A DNA stretch of 24,334 nt from a virus. The notes below the pieces were generated by a model. That model ran no database searches. It had not been told where the DNA came from and worked only from the letters and a program-made list of their open reading frames with translations. The DNA lies in the IMG/VR virus record IMGVR_UViG_3300005738_000034, positions 1 to 24,334 of that record. One strand, 5' to 3'. Shown piece after piece: positions 1 to 7,194 of this stretch. How positions within the stretch are numbered: position 1 is the stretch's first letter; every line of letters starts with the position of its first letter. Made by a program: the position numbers and the translations under genes.

Positions 1-276
1 TTCACTACAGAGAGCAAACCCATGAGCAAGCAACCATCTAGAGTTTGCTACATTCTCGTTTGCCCAGATAGTGCAGGGGTGATTGCGGAACGCTCCCTTC
101 TCTGTAGCATAGGGGTTGCCGTCTTTCTTAGGCAATGTACCATAACCATGTCCCCACTTGTCTGAGGCGACTATAGAGAGCATCTGGCAGGTCTCCAGAG
201 GCATCTTGACGATGTGCTTATCAGGTAAAACCTGAGCAGATTGCCAAGGTGATTCATCGGTAACAAAGATATTCAT
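1..276 (-). CDS. Conserved phage protein, MNIFV...DKHIVKM type (3' end outside window)
   Basis: The first 92 residues of a gene whose 3' end lies beyond the left edge. The protein starts MNIFVTDESP and then has a DKHIVKMPLETCQML stretch, a Gly/Lys-rich segment and HPCTIWANENVANSRWLL. Small proteins of this form, with an invariant-looking DKHxVKM and a downstream HPxxxW, recur in T4-like phages and cyanophages as I recall them. I know of no established biochemical role and assign none. The ATG at 276-274 overlaps the stop of the upstream membrane-protein gene by 4 nt (ATGA), so the two are probably translationally coupled and belong to the operon that begins at cobS. No terminator separates it from its upstream neighbours. 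Confidence 0.75.
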   Translation of the reverse strand, partial: MNIFVTDESPWQSAQVLPDKHIVKMPLETCQMLSIVASDKWGHGYGTLPKKDGNPYATEKGAFRNHPCTIWANENVANSRWLLAHGFALCSE

Positions 277-476
277 AACAAATGCGATATAGAGATCACT
301 AGTAGGAATGTAATCATGATAACCACATCCCATGATTTTGTCCTTATGAAGTAAGGAATTGAAATACTATCACCCACCATCTGCAATAAGACACCAAGTG
401 TTGTATTCATATGGAGGATAATAAAGTAGGCAATGATCACAAGACCACTGCCTAATACTCTCATAGGGACAATCAT
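273..476 (-). CDS. Small membrane protein, two predicted transmembrane helices
   Basis: A 67-aa protein. Residues about 6-23 (RVLGSGLVIIAYFIILHM) and about 51-66 (VVIMITFLLVISISHLL) are strongly hydrophobic, separated by a short loop containing Arg and Lys (FIRTKSWD). This predicts a two-pass inner-membrane hairpin with little soluble mass. The ATG at 476 follows the preceding stop by 5 nt and its own stop overlaps the next start by 4 nt, the tight packing seen throughout this operon. No clear Shine-Dalgarno sequence precedes it. No known family is recognised; a holin-like or membrane-modifying role is conceivable but nothing in the sequence decides it. It sits among replication genes rather than lysis genes. 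Confidence 0.72.
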   Translation of the reverse strand: MIVPMRVLGSGLVIIAYFIILHMNTTLGVLLQMVGDSISIPYFIRTKSWDVVIMITFLLVISISHLL

Positions 477-481
477 ATTAA

Positions 482-622
482 TTAAAATTTAGCAGTTACA
501 CTAACAACCTTAGCGGTAGGATTTCTAGCAATAGCAGTTTGCTTTGCTTCTTCGTAGTTACGAGCAATGACCTGTTCCTTAAAGACGTTACCTGCTACAA
601 AGAGGGTGACTTCACATTTCAT
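482..622 (-). CDS. 46-aa conserved hypothetical protein
   Basis: I start this gene at the ATG at 622-620, giving MKCEVTLFVAGNVFKEQVIA and onward, 46 residues. A longer open frame to 703 exists, but it runs further into the methylase gene and lacks a better start. The predicted layout is a beta-strand pair (KCEVTLFV, FKEQVIAR), a helix rich in Ala and Glu (YEEAKQTAIAR) and a last strand (AKVVSVTAKF), a compact beta-beta-alpha-beta unit. It overlaps the methylase 3' end by 11 nt. Small proteins of this pattern are common in cyanophage genomes. Function unknown. Confidence 0.7.
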   Translation of the reverse strand: MKCEVTLFVAGNVFKEQVIARNYEEAKQTAIARNPTAKVVSVTAKF

Positions 623-1454
623 AGTTGGTAAGGACGAGTTCCTTGCGAGACGCTTGATCTGTATTATAGCACCCCGTGGATCGCATGGTGTACGTATGTG
701 CAAATTCAGCAGCTGTCCACTCCTTCTTGAAGCGGTCTCGGATCAGTTGCGATGAGTTGTATGACACAAGTTGATGAGAGATAAAGCGATCACAATCAGC
801 AGCAAACTGGTCGTGGTCGAATCCCTTATGCATGCTTCCACGCTTACCATATAGATTGGATCCGATCTCATAGGGGGGATCGAGATAGATGAAGGTTGAC
901 TTGCTGTCGCAAAATAGTTCTTCATAAGATAGATTAGTAATCTTCCACTTCTTAATCATCAAGGAGTAATCAGGAAGTTTATCAATACCTCGCATCGAGA
1001 AATTGCTATCTGACGCTTGCTTGCTAAAGGAACTGGATTCAGTAAGACCAGAAAAAGAGCACTTGTTAACAACGTAGAAAGCAACAGCACGAGATAGGTC
1101 AGATGTTGTATCCATATCTAATATGTCCTTAGCATCTAAAAACAATTCTTTTGCTAATACTGGTTCTGGATGGTTAGTTTTTAATCGTACTAACTTAGAA
1201 TGAAGTTCGTCACTCTGGTCTTGAAGCACTCTCCAGAAATTGTAGAGTGGTCCGTAAAGATCGTTCACCCAAATGTCTAGGTGTGGATATCGCTTTCCAA
1301 TTTCTAGTGCCACAGATCCACCACCCAAGAATGGTTCACGATACTCAGTGTAATCTTTCAGGTTTGGAATATACTGGAAGAGTTTACTCAGGGCACGACT
1401 TTTACCGCCAGGATATCTAAGTGGCGTCTTCAGTGATTTCAAAGTCTGGGGCAT
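612..1454 (-). CDS. dam: DNA adenine methylase, Dam / D12 class N6-MTase
   Basis: A 280-aa S-adenosylmethionine-dependent adenine-N6 DNA methyltransferase. The N-terminal TPLRYPGGKSR (residues 10-20) and PFLGGGS (41-47) are the alpha-class SAM-binding signature, and LDPPYEIGSNLYG (from 191) carries the catalytic DPPY motif at 192-195. Length fits the family (about 270-290 aa). I chose the ATG at 1454; the frame stays open to a GTG at 1472, which would add six residues. The gene overlaps its upstream neighbour by 38 nt. Phage Dam enzymes typically methylate GATC and can shield phage DNA from host restriction or mark it for other processes, but the exact target here cannot be read from sequence. 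Unlike T4, where dam is elsewhere, it lies just downstream of the clamp and clamp-loader genes. Confidence 0.92.
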   Translation of the reverse strand: MPQTLKSLKTPLRYPGGKSRALSKLFQYIPNLKDYTEYREPFLGGGSVALEIGKRYPHLDIWVNDLYGPLYNFWRVLQDQSDELHSKLVRLKTNHPEPVLAKELFLDAKDILDMDTTSDLSRAVAFYVVNKCSFSGLTESSSFSKQASDSNFSMRGIDKLPDYSLMIKKWKITNLSYEELFCDSKSTFIYLDPPYEIGSNLYGKRGSMHKGFDHDQFAADCDRFISHQLVSYNSSQLIRDRFKKEWTAAEFAHTYTMRSTGCYNTDQASRKELVLTNYEM

Positions 1455-1596
1455 GGTATTTAAGGTATTCACGAAAGATCATTTTCATTTCACGCTCTGT
1501 CATTCCACAATGAACAGCAGCATGGGGTAAGTTCATTGTAGCATGAAACAATGCTTCATTTGCTTCCTTTACGTTTTCAGGTGTCGTCTTCTTCAT
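1417..1596 (-). CDS. 59-aa hypothetical protein, possible helix-turn-helix
   Basis: The first ATG in this frame is at 1596-1594; the frame extends to a TTG at 1608, which I do not prefer. The product is largely helical: VKEANEALFHATMN, then NLPHAAVHCGMTEREMKMIFREYLKYH. The segment AAVHCGMTEREMKMIFREYL has the spacing of a helix-turn-helix (helix, Cys-Gly turn, helix), so DNA binding is possible but unproven. It overlaps the upstream gene by 20 nt and the methylase by 38 nt, which fits a compact phage operon. No orthologue with known function is recognised. Confidence 0.68.
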   Translation of the reverse strand: MKKTTPENVKEANEALFHATMNLPHAAVHCGMTEREMKMIFREYLKYHAPDFEITEDAT

Positions 1597-1774
1597 CGAT
1601 ATTTTCAAAATCTTCTATTTGATTTGCAGATACTTCATGCTCTCCAGCAATAAGATACCAGTGGTGTCCTGCACGTTCACCAAGATACATCATCTCATCT
1701 TTAGGAAAAGCATTTTCTCGCATTGCTGCCTGTATTTTAAGATGAACTAGTTCTTCATGTGTAGGTACTTTCAT
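1577..1774 (-). CDS. 65-aa acidic hypothetical protein
   Basis: The ATG at 1774-1772 overlaps the stop of gene 44 (ATGA), so it is probably translated by coupling to the clamp loader. The product has an N-terminal helix (HEELVHLKIQAAMRENAF), a central aromatic/Gly stretch (YLGERAGHHWYLIAGEHEV) and a strongly acidic tail (IEDFENIDEEDDT). In T4 this position downstream of gene 44 is held by gene 62, the clamp-loader small subunit, but at 65 aa this protein is far shorter than T4 gp62 (about 187 aa) and shows no similarity I can see. Function unknown. Confidence 0.72.
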   Translation of the reverse strand: MKVPTHEELVHLKIQAAMRENAFPKDEMMYLGERAGHHWYLIAGEHEVSANQIEDFENIDEEDDT

Positions 1775-2715
1775 CGAAACTCACACCCCATCATTATTTC
1801 AGTAAGACATGCCAAAAGATTTACTTCTTGATCAGCAACAAAAGCAATTTGATACTGATACTTAGCAAGGATCAATACAGCTTCAGGAATATACTTTGGT
1901 TTAATGTTTTCATACAAGATTGTATAAATTTTTCGCATGACAATATTTGGATCATTGTCAATATTTTCTATCACCCACTTACGAACAGTTGTAAACTCTT
2001 TGTTTTTCAAAGAAGTAATCAAATGATCTAAGTTGATGTCAGCGATGTCAACTAAAACATCAGTCTCAATCTTACCAGATGCAGAGTGACGTTGGGATTC
2101 ATTAATTAGACGACGCCAGTCAGGATAGTAACGTTGAATTAGTTTAACAACAATCTTGTCTTCATATTCAATTTGATTCTCATCAAGAATATTTTTCAGA
2201 CGATAGAAAAATTGCTCCTGCAATTTTGCTTCTTGATTTTTATTAATTCTAAAGTCAACAACTGTACATCTAGAATGCAATGGTTCGATGATCTTGTTCT
2301 GAAAGTTACAAGTAAAAATGAATCGACAATTACTATGAAACTCTTCAACAAAAGAACGCAAAGAGAGTTGCACATCATGAGTAGTATTATCTGCCTCATC
2401 GATAATGACAACCTTGTGTGATGCTCCACCTACTAGAGAAACGGTAGAAGCAAATGTCTTGACTTTATTGCGAACAGTGTCTATGAAACGTCCCTCGTCT
2501 GATCCGTTAATGAGGATGTAAGAGGCACCAATCTCATCACACAATGCTTTAGCAACAGTAGTCTTACCGACGCCTGCAGACCCAAGGAGAAGCAGATTAG
2601 GAATCTCTCCCTGCTCTACAAATCCTAAGAAAGGTTTCTTTAGGTTGTCGGGAAGAATACAATCATTGATCGTTTTAGGACGATACTGCTCTACCCAAAG
2701 AAACTTTTTACTCAT
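1771..2715 (-). CDS. 44: Sliding clamp loader, large subunit (gp44)
   Basis: AAA+ ATPase of the T4 gp44 / RFC family that opens and loads the gp45 clamp on primer-template DNA. From the ATG at 2715 the 314-aa product reads MSKKFLWVEQYRPKTI, the usual N-terminus. It has a Walker A GSAGVGKT (45-52), a Walker B VVIIDEADN (102-110, catalytic DE at 106-107) and the LHSRC motif (146-150) whose Arg149 acts in trans on the neighbouring subunit. The C-terminal third is the helical collar. Length matches T4 gp44 (319 aa). The start overlaps the gp45 stop by one base (TGATG). A TTG one codon upstream is less likely. It normally works as a 4:1 complex with gp62, which is not present next to it here. Confidence 0.96.
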   Translation of the reverse strand: MSKKFLWVEQYRPKTINDCILPDNLKKPFLGFVEQGEIPNLLLLGSAGVGKTTVAKALCDEIGASYILINGSDEGRFIDTVRNKVKTFASTVSLVGGASHKVVIIDEADNTTHDVQLSLRSFVEEFHSNCRFIFTCNFQNKIIEPLHSRCTVVDFRINKNQEAKLQEQFFYRLKNILDENQIEYEDKIVVKLIQRYYPDWRRLINESQRHSASGKIETDVLVDIADINLDHLITSLKNKEFTTVRKWVIENIDNDPNIVMRKIYTILYENIKPKYIPEAVLILAKYQYQIAFVADQEVNLLACLTEIMMGCEFR

Positions 2716-3380
2716 CAAAACTCCAATGCAATGTAATAAACAAGATCTAGTCTAGTGTGACGCCACTCAGATACAAGATGCTTCGACACTTTAACATGAT
2801 AATCTCCAGGTTGAAGACGAATGTGCTCAATTTTAAGAACTAGTTCATGATCTCCAGTTGTCTCTCCAGCAATTGTTTGACAATAATCATTACTAGTTTC
2901 GTTTTCGGAATCACGAAGATACAAACTAATTTGATCATTCTCAGATTTAAACACTAAGTCAGTAAGATTATAAATCGTTGCTGCTTTTCGCAATGACTCA
3001 ATTTCATCCCAAGAGATATTAAAATCAATATCTGCTCCGGGGAACTTGATATTTTTTTCTGGAGCAGACTTCAATGTAATCTCAGGGTCTGAAAAGAAAT
3101 ACTTTGCAGAGCGTCCACGAGATCTGATAGTTACATAACTCTCATTTGCAAATTCCAGTACTGGATTTTGAAACAAAGAAAGACCAGAAAGAAATTGGTT
3201 TAAATCATAGATACCAAAAGTTTGAGGGAAAGTTTCTTCACAAGTAAATTCAGCAAGTGCATTCTCTCCAACACTAATAGTTTTTAATTGATTGCCACCA
3301 CGAATAAGAATAGAACTATTGATTGTAGAATAGTTCTTTAGTACTTGCAAAGTTTGTTCAGATAAAATCACTTTATTCAT
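2715..3380 (-). CDS. 45: DNA polymerase sliding clamp (gp45)
   Basis: A 221-aa PCNA-like processivity clamp, close to T4 gp45 (228 aa). Recognisable parts are the N-terminal MNKVILSEQTLQVLKNYSTI, the strand-rich body with FGIYDLNQFLSGLSLFQNP and the C-terminal RLDLVYYIALEF that closes the last sheet. The trimeric ring tethers gp43 polymerase to DNA; in T4 it also acts as the mobile activator of late transcription with gp55 and gp33. Gene order 45-44 is as in T4. The ATG at 3380 overlaps the upstream DUF3310-like gene by 4 nt. A functional link to gp55, encoded at 11148-11642, is inferred from T4. Confidence 0.95.
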   Translation of the reverse strand: MNKVILSEQTLQVLKNYSTINSSILIRGGNQLKTISVGENALAEFTCEETFPQTFGIYDLNQFLSGLSLFQNPVLEFANESYVTIRSRGRSAKYFFSDPEITLKSAPEKNIKFPGADIDFNISWDEIESLRKAATIYNLTDLVFKSENDQISLYLRDSENETSNDYCQTIAGETTGDHELVLKIEHIRLQPGDYHVKVSKHLVSEWRHTRLDLVYYIALEF

Positions 3381-3661
3381 TGAGGATAGGGTTCAGTGTT
3401 AGCAGACTTGTCGTTAAAGTGAAGTAGCAACAGTGCATAGTGTAGGATCTTAATGATATCACGACGGGCAGTGCCTTTACGATCGTAACGTGAAGCATAC
3501 TTAAGGATGTTGCTACGGCAGAATGCCTCAGCGTCTCCACATGCTTCAATTAAATCTAACGTTTGAATGCTGTCGTTACCAGCAGAATAGTGTTGTCCAT
3601 AAGTTCCAGAAATGTAATCACTCAGCTCTTTCAACAGAGCATCTTCATTGTATTTTTTCAT
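3377..3661 (-). CDS. DUF3310-like small protein
   Basis: From the ATG at 3661 the product is 94 aa. The central part reads IQTLDLIEACGDAEAFCRSN, followed by ILKYASRYDRKG and RRDIIKILHYALLLL. The pattern (I-x-x-(L/I)D-L-I-E-A, F-C-x-x-N-x-x-KY-x-x-R, K...D-x-x-K-x-x-Y) is that of the DUF3310 family of phage proteins, often labelled as nucleotide-kinase-like without firm proof. It directly precedes the clamp gene, which suggests a link to replication or nucleotide supply, but that is inference. An upstream TTG at 3670 could add three residues; ATG is preferred because it gives the ATGA overlap with the preceding gene's stop. Confidence 0.75.
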   Translation of the reverse strand: MKKYNEDALLKELSDYISGTYGQHYSAGNDSIQTLDLIEACGDAEAFCRSNILKYASRYDRKGTARRDIIKILHYALLLLHFNDKSANTEPYPQ

Positions 3662-3828
3662 TTGCTCCAAATATACTCAATATTACTATGATAGCATTCA
3701 AACACTGATCCGTCAATCGATTGCATGGTAAGTTTAATACCATCTCCATTTAAAATTTTACCTGAGCGGTGTTCGCAATCTTTTAGGATTGCGACATGCC
3801 CAATGTATCCATGAAACTTATCACTCAT
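3658..3828 (-). CDS. 56-aa hypothetical protein
   Basis: A small gene read directly from the sequence: ATG at 3828-3826, TGA at 3660-3658. The product starts MSDKFHGYIGHVAILKDCEH and ends SNIEYIWSK. It overlaps the cobS 3' end by 8 nt and the following start by 4 nt, closing what would otherwise be a 150-nt gap and keeping the operon unbroken, which is the best argument that it is real. The alternating hydrophobic pattern (YIGHVAIL, GKIL, IKLTMQSI, VFECYHS) predicts a small beta-barrel-like protein. No family is recognised. Confidence 0.68.
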   Translation of the reverse strand: MSDKFHGYIGHVAILKDCEHRSGKILNGDGIKLTMQSIDGSVFECYHSNIEYIWSK

Positions 3829-4924
3829 TGTAAGGTGCCTCGATGTGTACTGATGTGGATTCTTCCAAATCTACTTCAGCATCAAGTTTGCTATAGAGAT
3901 CAAGAAAAATGATTTTGGTTTCTTCATCAAAACGATTAGTACAAACTTTAATTGCTTTGATACGATCATTCCAAATAGAATATGCACGAATAATGTGAGT
4001 TAAGCGGCGAGTAGAAATAACTTCATTAGTACCACCAACAGCAAAAGTCTTGCGAATAATGTCTGCCCAGTTAGCAAGTTTCTCACAGAACTCGCGATCT
4101 TCCAAACCAAGATCAAGAGAGATTCCCTCAAGAATTTTTTGCTCTACTTTAATACTTGGATACTCTTGCTCAAACGTCAACGCAAAGCGTTCCAAGAATG
4201 CCTCATTAAGAATATTTGTTCCAATAAAACGACCATCATCAGAACCTTTACCTTTAGTATTAGCAGTAGCGAAAATATTAAACCCGCTAGTAGGTTGAAT
4301 ATACTTGCCTGTCTTCTTCAAGAAGATACCTTTACCTTCAAGAATAGACTGGAGACACATAATTTTATTGGAAGCAAGGTCAACTTCATCTAGAAGCAAC
4401 ACAGCTCCGCGTTCCAAAGCCTCAACGACTGGTCCGTTGTGCCAAACAGTTTCGCCATTAACAAGACGAAAACCACCAATAAGATCATCCTCGTCAGTCT
4501 CAATGGTAATATTCACTCGAATAAGTTCTCTATTTAGAGAAGCACATGCCTGCTCAACAGACATGGTTTTACCATTACCAGACATACCAGTAATAAAAGT
4601 AGGATAGAAGATACGAGACTTGATGATCTTTTTTACGTCAACAAAATTTCCAAAAGGAATAAAAGTTTTATCTTTAGCGGGAGTAAGATTCTGAATAGGA
4701 TCAGAAACAATATTTTCTTCTAGTTGCTGTCGTACTTCATTGATAGTAAGATTCCACTCACCACGTCCAGTCTTGTATGGTTCCATACGATTTACGATAG
4801 TTGCATAAGAAACACCTTGTGCATTTGCAGCAGCACGTAGAGCACTAGTGCCAACTTCAGTACCAAAATTATCTTCAATGTACTTGAAGAGTTGAATCAT
4901 GTCGATGCGAGCGGAAAGAGGCAT
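3821..4924 (-). CDS. cobS: CobS-like AAA+ ATPase
   Basis: A 367-aa MoxR/CobS-class AAA+ ATPase. Residues 1-100 form a helical N-terminal part; the ATPase core has Walker A GMSGNGKT (113-120), Walker B AVLLLDEVD (174-182), sensor-1 FATANT (218-223) and an arginine finger in NEAFLERF (Arg246). CobS is one of the ATPase subunits of aerobic cobaltochelatase (CobNST), which inserts cobalt into the corrin ring; cobS genes are a known accessory gene of T4-like cyanophages. Directly upstream is a CobT-like gene with a metal-binding VWA domain, so the two may act as an ATPase/VWA pair. No CobN is in the window, so either host CobN is the partner or the pair has another substrate. The ATG at 4924 is the first in frame. 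Confidence 0.88.
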   Translation of the reverse strand: MPLSARIDMIQLFKYIEDNFGTEVGTSALRAAANAQGVSYATIVNRMEPYKTGRGEWNLTINEVRQQLEENIVSDPIQNLTPAKDKTFIPFGNFVDVKKIIKSRIFYPTFITGMSGNGKTMSVEQACASLNRELIRVNITIETDEDDLIGGFRLVNGETVWHNGPVVEALERGAVLLLDEVDLASNKIMCLQSILEGKGIFLKKTGKYIQPTSGFNIFATANTKGKGSDDGRFIGTNILNEAFLERFALTFEQEYPSIKVEQKILEGISLDLGLEDREFCEKLANWADIIRKTFAVGGTNEVISTRRLTHIIRAYSIWNDRIKAIKVCTNRFDEETKIIFLDLYSKLDAEVDLEESTSVHIEAPYNE

Positions 4925-4945
4925 TTGATTTGTTTCGATGAATTA

Positions 4946-4984
4946 ATTATAGGGCAGAGTGGGGGCAGACTCAGGGCAGAGTGG
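4946..4984 (-). promoter_or_regulatory. TATAAT element behind three 11-bp direct repeats, upstream of cobS
   Basis: On the minus strand a perfect -10 hexamer TATAAT (4951-4946) lies 22 nt before the cobS ATG. It is directly preceded by three head-to-tail 11-bp units at 4984-4952: CCACTCTGCCC, TGAGTCTGCCC, CCACTCTGCCC. Each ends in CTGCCC, so the hexamer recurs at exactly one helical turn. No TTGACA-like -35 is present at the normal spacing. I infer a promoter that depends on a protein bound to the repeats; the binding protein is unknown. Confidence 0.55.
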
Positions 4985-5000
4985 ACAGTTATTTAACTGG

Positions 5001-7145
5001 TTATGCGATGGTATCGATGAAAGAGTTGAGGACTTTTTTATTAGAAGATTTTTTGGCAAGCATTTTCTTGAAAGCAGCTTTGACTTCAGACTTTGAAGAA
5101 CCAGGAGCAACATCTAGTCCAGTATTGTTTTCATTAGAATTTTTAGTAGAGATAGCATATAGTGCATCATAGGCAATAGGATCAGGAAGGACAGCTGACT
5201 TATCTTTAGTCCACATTTTTTTAATAGTCGATAGACCTTCCATAGTTTGTTTACAGAAGAAGCGATAATAGGAAGTAAGACCATTACCATCAATCAATCT
5301 GATACCCATCACATTTACATCGGGATTATTCTCCTTCAAGTTTTGAATAAACAAGTTAGTAATTTCATACCACGAATAAAGATTATTATATGTACGTCCC
5401 AATTTACGATCACGAATAATAATTTTACTACCACAATCTACACGGCGTTGAGTCATTCTAGTAGAGTTACCATCATAAGAAATAACTTCAGATCCATAAA
5501 CTGAAGGACCAGATTCTCCATCAGTAAGAATGCAAAGGTTAACTTTACTTACTTTAGCATATGCTTTAAACTCTGGAATGATGTTGTTGACAACCATAAT
5601 TGCTTCGTTAAGAGGAGTGCCTGATAAAGACATTCCAATAGTTTGACGATATCCGCAGTAGTGTGTCATGCACATAACTTCACGAAAGATATTTAAACAC
5701 TGAATTTCAAAGTTTTGTGCATTAGAACGAGAAGAAATAATATTCATCATTCGGAAAAATTGTTTACTAACAAATATTTCGTTTTTCTTAAGATACTCTT
5801 TGTCACTAATAAATTCACTCTCATAGATTGAGCGTTCTGCTTGCCACCACTCATTAGTAAAAGCATATACCTCAAATGGAATATTAACTTTCTTACAGAA
5901 CATACAGAGTATAAGAAGTTGTTTGATAGTGGGAAGCATTGTAGATCCCATAGATCCAGACCAATCAAGACAGAAAAGCATTCCATGATTTTTACCTTCA
6001 GGAATAGTAGTTACTTTTTTAAATAAGTCTTCATTGTATTTGTAAGTATGAAGTTTGGAACAATCTAACACACCAGTTCTAGAAGTTTGTGAGCGAGAAT
6101 AAGCATCTGCTGCTTTCTTGCATTCAAATTCTTTCACCAGATAATTTACTTCATTGACAATACTTTTTTTAAATTCATTGTACTGATTATCTGCGAAAGA
6201 ATAATCTGCATCATCATCACGACAAGTAGCAATCCAATCATGAATAACTTCCCAGTCCGCAACATAATTTGAAGTTTTGAGGACAGGCATATCTATGTAA
6301 ATAGTATTGCTTCCACTATAAGTATCATTCAATCCTTTTGTTGCTTTATCAAATGATTCTTGAGTACTTACATTGTCTGTTGATTGTGCATGTGTTCCAC
6401 CAGGACATTCATCATCGGATGATGTATCACTTTCATTTTCTTTCTCACGTCTTTCTGCTTCTTCAACCATTTCTTCGTGAGTCATGGTTTCTCCTCCAGA
6501 TTGCATATCATCCATGCTTTCTGTATTGGTAGACTCAGACTCAGAACCACCACCATCAGTTCCTGACAATGGAACATTAGCAAGTTTTTCTAATTGTTTT
6601 TGTTGCTCCTTAGAGAAGATCCAAATTTCAGTAGCAACAGCAACTGCTTCATCAAATGTTTCGATCTTCTCTACTTTTTCAACTAAGATTTTTTCTTGAC
6701 TACTAAATGGTATTTCTACATCAACAATACCTAGTTTGAAATACAAATTAATACGATCGATTAAAGTATAAGTATCAAGATCTTCTCCAGCAATAGAAAA
6801 GAAATCACGATCATTCAATTCTTTATAACCAAAGAAAAAAGACTTACGTAGACCAGGATAACGACGCTTCATTAACTTTTCAACGCGAGCATCCTCAGTC
6901 ACATTCACATAAGACATAGGACATTCAAAATCTCCCCAAGCTGGAGTGAACAACGCATGACCAACTTCATGTCCCACAAGAAGATCGTATACAATAGTAG
7001 AGGCACGATCCCACTTAGGTAAGATTAGAACACGTTCATCAACATTGAAAGAAGCTGTGGAGCAGTTCTTATGCTCTACTACAAGATTCTCTGTAGCAAG
7101 CAACTTAGCAAGACTTCCTTTGATTTCTTGTGTCTTGGTAAGCAT
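5001..7145 (-). CDS. CobT-like protein: HExxH metallopeptidase-type N-terminus plus VWA domain
   Basis: A 714-aa protein. Residues 59-63 form HEVGH, followed by ALFTP and, 21 residues after the second His, NVTEDARVE (Glu84), the zinc-ligand spacing of HExxH...ED metallopeptidase-like proteins. Residues about 200-250 are a Ser/Glu/Asp-rich linker like the acidic region of CobT. The C-terminal third is a von Willebrand A domain with a full MIDAS: DWSGS (Asp394, Ser396, Ser398), Thr510 in SGTPLNEA and Asp542 in LTDGESG. CobT, the partner of CobS, has an acidic linker and a C-terminal VWA domain. The adjacent CobS gene supports an ATPase/VWA pair that remodels or metallates a target. I start at the ATG 7145, preceded by GAGAAAAA; a TTG at 7175 inside the terminator region is rejected. 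Whether the HExxH site is catalytic is unknown. Confidence 0.82.
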   Translation of the reverse strand: MLTKTQEIKGSLAKLLATENLVVEHKNCSTASFNVDERVLILPKWDRASTIVYDLLVGHEVGHALFTPAWGDFECPMSYVNVTEDARVEKLMKRRYPGLRKSFFFGYKELNDRDFFSIAGEDLDTYTLIDRINLYFKLGIVDVEIPFSSQEKILVEKVEKIETFDEAVAVATEIWIFSKEQQKQLEKLANVPLSGTDGGGSESESTNTESMDDMQSGGETMTHEEMVEEAERREKENESDTSSDDECPGGTHAQSTDNVSTQESFDKATKGLNDTYSGSNTIYIDMPVLKTSNYVADWEVIHDWIATCRDDDADYSFADNQYNEFKKSIVNEVNYLVKEFECKKAADAYSRSQTSRTGVLDCSKLHTYKYNEDLFKKVTTIPEGKNHGMLFCLDWSGSMGSTMLPTIKQLLILCMFCKKVNIPFEVYAFTNEWWQAERSIYESEFISDKEYLKKNEIFVSKQFFRMMNIISSRSNAQNFEIQCLNIFREVMCMTHYCGYRQTIGMSLSGTPLNEAIMVVNNIIPEFKAYAKVSKVNLCILTDGESGPSVYGSEVISYDGNSTRMTQRRVDCGSKIIIRDRKLGRTYNNLYSWYEITNLFIQNLKENNPDVNVMGIRLIDGNGLTSYYRFFCKQTMEGLSTIKKMWTKDKSAVLPDPIAYDALYAISTKNSNENNTGLDVAPGSSKSEVKAAFKKMLAKKSSNKKVLNSFIDTIA

Positions 7146-7166
7146 AATTTTTTCTCTGTTCCCACT

Positions 7167-7194
7167 AGTATACAATAAAAAAGGGGACCCGCAA
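7167..7194 (-). promoter_or_regulatory. Candidate sigma70-like promoter overlapping the upstream terminator
   Basis: On the minus strand TATACT (7172-7167) lies 21 nt before the cobT-like ATG, with a weak TTGCGG (7194-7189) 16 nt upstream that lies in the loop and stem of the hairpin terminator. The 10-mer ACTAGTATAC (plus strand 7164-7173) is repeated exactly at the gp55 promoter (11663-11672), which supports it as a real element. Confidence 0.5.

Noticed and set aside
3508-3670. Longer N-terminal ends suggested by TTG or GTG for several small genes (3670, 1608, 9848, 7175, 2718, 1472)
   Set aside because: In each case an ATG one to ten codons downstream gives the overlap with the neighbour's stop or the better family N-terminus. 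gp47 is the exception, where TTG is required.
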